A DNA stretch of 64,000 nt from Capitella teleta. Its lineage: Eukaryota; Annelida; Polychaeta; Capitellidae. The stretch covers positions 286,351 through 350,350 of the forward strand of contig KB298217.1 in assembly GCA_000328365.1 (NCBI GenBank). Reading direction: 5' to 3'. Of this stretch, positions 59,868-64,000 are shown one piece after another (positions within the stretch are counted from its first letter, which is position 1; each line of letters begins with the position of its first letter). Below the pieces are notes generated by a model. The model was not told the origin of the DNA. It made no database searches and was given only the letters and a program-made list of their open reading frames with translations. A program made the translations under genes and the position numbers.

Positions 59868-60560
59868 AGATTCAATTTGAAACTTTTATAAATCGCTGTG
59901 ACCTTGACCTTTGCCCTTTGACCTACAAATTCCTTTGGAACTCTCAGAATCACATGTCCTACCAACTTGTGCAAAGCAAAAATACAAAATTCACATTAGT
60001 TGTCGGTAAGGCAATTAAATGCTTTAATTACCATAATTACCTTGATCTTAGATCAACCTCATTACAAATTGGAATTTTGTACGCTGTATATGCTAGATAA
60101 ATACGAATTAAAATCAATTGAATTTGAAAAGAAAAAAAAATCACTGTGACCTTGACCTTTAACTTTTGACATTCGAACTTTCAATGGTAATTCAAAATAA
60201 CTTGCCTCATTAATAAGTGCAACGTACACATTGACAGACACGAGCGAATTCAAAATATAATCAGTACCAATTAAACTTAGTTCATTGGAATATCGAAGCG
60301 ACAAAATTGGCTGTCTTGTCCAAAATGTATTTTGACAAAAACATACTAATATTCTGAAAAATCTAATTTCATTCAAAGACTCGACAGCAAAAAAAAAAAA
60401 AAGAAAAAAAAAGTCTTAAATTGATAATAATCATCAATTTATGCAATTAAATGCTTTAATTACTGTTATGACCTTGACCTTAGAAGCGATCCAATTTGAA
60501 ACTTTGAAAAATCGCTGTGACCTTGACCTTGACAAATTTCTATCAGACCCGCAGAATGAC
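59868..60560 (+). repeat. imperfect repeat family rich in TGACCTTGACCT words
   Basis: CAATTTGAAACTTT...AATCGCTGTGACCTTGACC at about 59873 recurs almost exactly at about 60492, with a diverged copy at about 60113 (GAATTTGAAAAG...ATCACTGTGACCTTGACC). GCAATTAAATGCTTTAATTAC occurs at about 60010 and again at about 60443. So three related units lie here with 240-380 base spacing. Each carries TGACCT half sites (59899-59924, 60147-60158, 60469-60480, 60518-60529). The 100-codon frame at 59798-60100 is repeat sequence. Confidence 0.7.
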
Positions 60561-60669
60561 TATTTGCTAACTTACGCTTCATGGAGTTTCAAGCAACGGC
60601 GCATACAAAATTGTTTACGGACTTACACACACAATCCCTCCAAACAACAACAAACAAAAACAAAAACAC

Positions 60670-60683
60670 TCACACACACACAC

Positions 60684-60759
<76 letters not shown>

Positions 60760-60781
60760 CATCGCCATCACACACACACAC
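60670..60781 (+). repeat. (CA)n microsatellite
   Basis: About 50 CA units with short interruptions (CCCT near 60683, ATCATCGCC near 60758). His/Thr-rich frames are artefacts. Confidence 0.95.
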
Positions 60782-63700
60782 AAACACGTAAAGTAACATA
60801 AGAAAAATTTTTAATTAAAGTTTTCCTTAAAAACAGAATTGTGATTCAAGGAGGTTGAGCAAAGCGCAAACCAAATGCGCCAAAGACGTCTGTCTGCGAA
60901 GGTGCGTTAAAGACAGCGGCGACAACCAAACAAAACCATGTTAATCAAAAAGAAATTTAAATAGAGGTTAATTCGGCGTGCTATCTGTTTCAGGAATTTT
61001 TCCTTTCACCGCTTTATATATAGTCAAAGACGATATAGGCGCATACTGCATGCGTGAGGTATACAGTTGATCTTACGATGGGCGTGGCTATTGCGTGTCT
61101 CCTCTCCTGTACGTGCTCAATATTTCCCTCACGCACATCCATACATGATAAGGTTCATGCTTAACCTGGTAGAATTGCAGTATTGTTCTTCATTCTGCAT
61201 GTGTTCTTCGAGGTCTGAACTTTGAAAGATAAAGGATGAAATCATCTCCAGCTGATGCTATCAAATGGTGTGGACAATCTACTGCGTGGTGAAGCATTCA
61301 AGTAAAGGGCTTCCTTGGCCGCTGCCCCACAATAGTTGCCAACCAAATCAATGCGTTTCGGTCTCATTTCTTGTGGCGATATACACAAGGTTACACAACC
61401 CATTTGCATGCAACCGTGTTGCAGCTATTTTTATTTCATTGTTCTCTTGATCATTCTGCCCCTGCTAGGCGATGTTTCTCCGTCTGTGATCTATGCCAAG
61501 TGATGCAAGCCATTTGAAGGGGCCCTCAACGGACAACGCCACTCACTGCATCAACAATCGCTGCTATTTAGCGCCGCTATTAGCTCCATTTGTCATATGG
61601 CGTCGTCGTCCATCTGGCCTTGTATCTGTCTACACTGTTCCCACCAATGTTTCCCTATTCCCACACAGCCTTCGCCACCAGCAGACCCGTAATCAGGACG
61701 CAGGGATACGCTGGCTTTTCAGTCTGCTGTCTTTATCGGTTCATATAACGCCGACAGCAGCTGACATGTAAACGGCGACTGATGACCAGCGAGCGACAGC
61801 GAAAGCTTTGTGGATGACGTCGTTGATCGAAACTTCACTTGACCCTTCGTCGTGAAAAGGCTCTTTGGTCGGAATGGACTCCTGCTCGTGTCATCTACTT
61901 GGGGTAATTCCCGAGGGCAACGTCATTATTGGGGAGGATATTCCCAGTGATAACCTAATAATAAACCTGTCTATAAAACGAAAATATATGTATGCAATCC
62001 TCGGGATTCAGTGTTGTACATTCAGCCAGTTTTAAATAGCTCATATCTCAACCGTCATCATTAAACAAACTCATTCCAACCGCCGACTTAACCAAATAAA
62101 TTCCCGTAACATTTCTCCCAGCGCTAGTCTTCTACGATTGATGGCGAGCACGGATTCCGGAGAAATTCACGAGGTTGGTTGCGAGGAAAGGTATTCATGG
62201 CATGCCTCCAGCATCATCTATGCTCCTCTTGGTCGGTTGTATCCATTCGGACAGCTGTCAACCGAAAATCATGACAAACGCCCTCGGCACACATTCCAAC
62301 CCGAGGTGGGCGAAAGTAGCAAACATTTGGGCGAACTTCACGTGGATGTATTGTAAAACTTTCTAATGGGTAGAACATGTATCTGGATTATAGATAAGAG
62401 ATAAGAAAGGGGAAATAGTACACGATATGATCCATATGAATTCCCGGGTTATTCGACCTTGTAATTATGAGGTTGGATTGGGCGTGAGCCATGCTTCAAT
62501 GTGGCGGTCTGTTTTAATGCCGAAATTCTTAAAAGACGAAATTGCGGAACAGTCCGAACACTAGTATATAGAGTGGATATATACGTCATCCATACCCCCA
62601 CAAAGCAATTCTTTAGGTTACTATATATTGTGTCCTCATTAGGGATTTTCACTCCACAACAAATTTCAAAAATGTGGTTTACATTTACATGTGATGGTAC
62701 TAGATAGTACATGTAATGCCGTATGGGGAAAACAACATTGCAATCAATGGCTATATAATCACAGAGGAGCTTTACTCATAAAATGAAAATTCGGAGAATC
62801 AAGTTCAGTGTGTGGAATATTATCACATACTTCATGAATATCTCCATTCAACTCATGTACACAGTTGCTTGAACTTGCATCTCAAAAACAAACCAAAAAG
62901 TGCCCTCCAAAAAGGACCGTCCTTGGACTGAAAAGAAACCCGATAGTCCATCAATGATTGATTATTCATTGTACCCGTCTTTTCTCTTTTCTCTTTTTTT
63001 TTTTTTTTTTTTTTTTCTCTCTGGGAATATTCTCGGAAATTCGAATGAGATCGAACCGATTGATCTCATTTGACACGTCTAATAGAAGGTTGTCAAAGGA
63101 ATATCAGTGAAGTGAGTTGTGCGCGCGCATATCATGTGCCACAATGCCCCCATGACACATGTTATCAGAGACCACCGGCCTGGTCGTGATAGAACTCAGC
63201 TCGATTAATTACGGGTGTATCTTTTTCAATTTCAATGTTGTCACGATTTGTCGTGCTGATGCATGAAATTTCATTATGCTGTCGAGGAAGAGCGAGCACG
63301 ATGGCTTTGTTTGCCGCAATCGGCTCCAACGTGGACACAAAATTAACCTAATTTTGTACGCAAACACGTTGACTTAATTTGGTGGAAATTTGATTCGAGT
63401 AAATACACTTTTGCTGAAACGGCATTTGATATGCTCAGAATCAGCCTAAAAAATTTAATGTGTATATTTCGAATGTGTATATTTCGTGGTATCTTGCTTG
63501 CTTTCATCTAATTGCCGCAAGATCTCTCGGGTGAAACGGCAGATTACAGCAGATTAGGTGTTGTATTGGTGACCGCGTTGCTGCTTCGTCAAACGCCCAG
63601 GGCATGCTTCTGTCGCTCTGCTGAGACCGTTGCTCTCTGCCTCCGCCCTTGCTCTCAACGTGAATCATATCACGTGTAGCCACAGCGAGATCTCACGAGA

Positions 63701-64000
63701 AAACCTATTGCGGGATCGCATTACTTCCGGTACGATATGCGTTGCTTCATCTCTTCCGGTGAATGCTGTGCATCAATCGGTTGACTCGTGAGTCTAGGGG
63801 TTACTTATATAACATATAAAAGAGGCACAATATAGAAGTTACGTGTGTCTTAAGTTGGCGCTGATTTACGCTCTGGATTCACTCATTTGCTCAACGCTGT
63901 ATGTAAATAAATAATCACAAGTGACGGTTGAGACTATCAATGTCTACAACGAACTTAATTACTGGGTGTTGCACATTGGTCGAAGCTGAGAAACGTGTTC
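60782..64000. other. no gene recognised
   Basis: A T run at 62994-63016. Frames of up to 92 codons (61493-61771 +, 62449-62712 -), none recognised. The last kilobase is more GC-rich, with an A/T-balanced 3' edge and no clear start site. Confidence 0.35.

Noticed and set aside
60441-60796. His/Thr-rich frames of 71-116 codons
   Set aside because: They are the CA microsatellite read in frame.

Overview
This window is nuclear DNA of an animal, most likely a marine invertebrate. The sequence is AT-rich, has spliced-gene signals (polypyrimidine-AG acceptors, GTAAG/GTATGT donors, AATAAA sites), one Pol III tRNA-Pro gene, tRNA-derived SINEs, non-LTR retrotransposon remnants, small DNA transposons with inverted ends, and long microsatellites. 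Nothing in it points to a bacterium or a phage. The species cannot be named from the sequence. A 50-base run of N at 22409-22458 is an assembly gap.

The window is gene-poor. The one protein-coding region I can call with some assurance is the last exon of a gene on the minus strand (3137-4114). It has an alpha-crystallin/HSP20-like domain, a clean splice acceptor on its upstream side, and a polyadenylation signal about 100 bases past its stop. A tRNA-Pro(CGG) gene lies at 48745-48816 on the minus strand. Several short stretches look like single exons: two possible signal-peptide first exons (8729-8821 and 17759-17937), internal exon candidates (23334-23403, 30532-30616, 58473-58520), a possible first exon ending in GTGAGT (38547-38571), and a possible small gene with AATAAA at 53243-53509. 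These are candidates, not proven genes.

Most structure is repetitive. The left edge (1 to about 830) may be the 3' end of an LTR retroelement. Between 11636 and 14043 there are two different inverted-repeat DNA transposons side by side. The second has a 7-bp target duplication and carries a third element nested inside it; another copy of that third element lies at 26724-27417. A fourth inverted-repeat element with a 9-bp target duplication spans 47556-48496 and contains a long AAT microsatellite. Two copies of one tRNA-derived SINE, both with target duplications, lie at 16003-16286 and 54820-55159, with a tail fragment at 6859-6925. LINE remnants are at 29186-29655 and 31400-32530. A 32-bp minisatellite of about 16 units fills 40781-41290. 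A repeat rich in nuclear-receptor-type half sites (AGGTCA/TGACCT) fills 59868-60560.

I found no multi-gene system. The most novel-looking items are the non-autonomous DNA transposons and their nesting, the SINE family, the minisatellite, a perfect 27-bp palindrome at 44295-44321, and the divergent HSP20-like protein.
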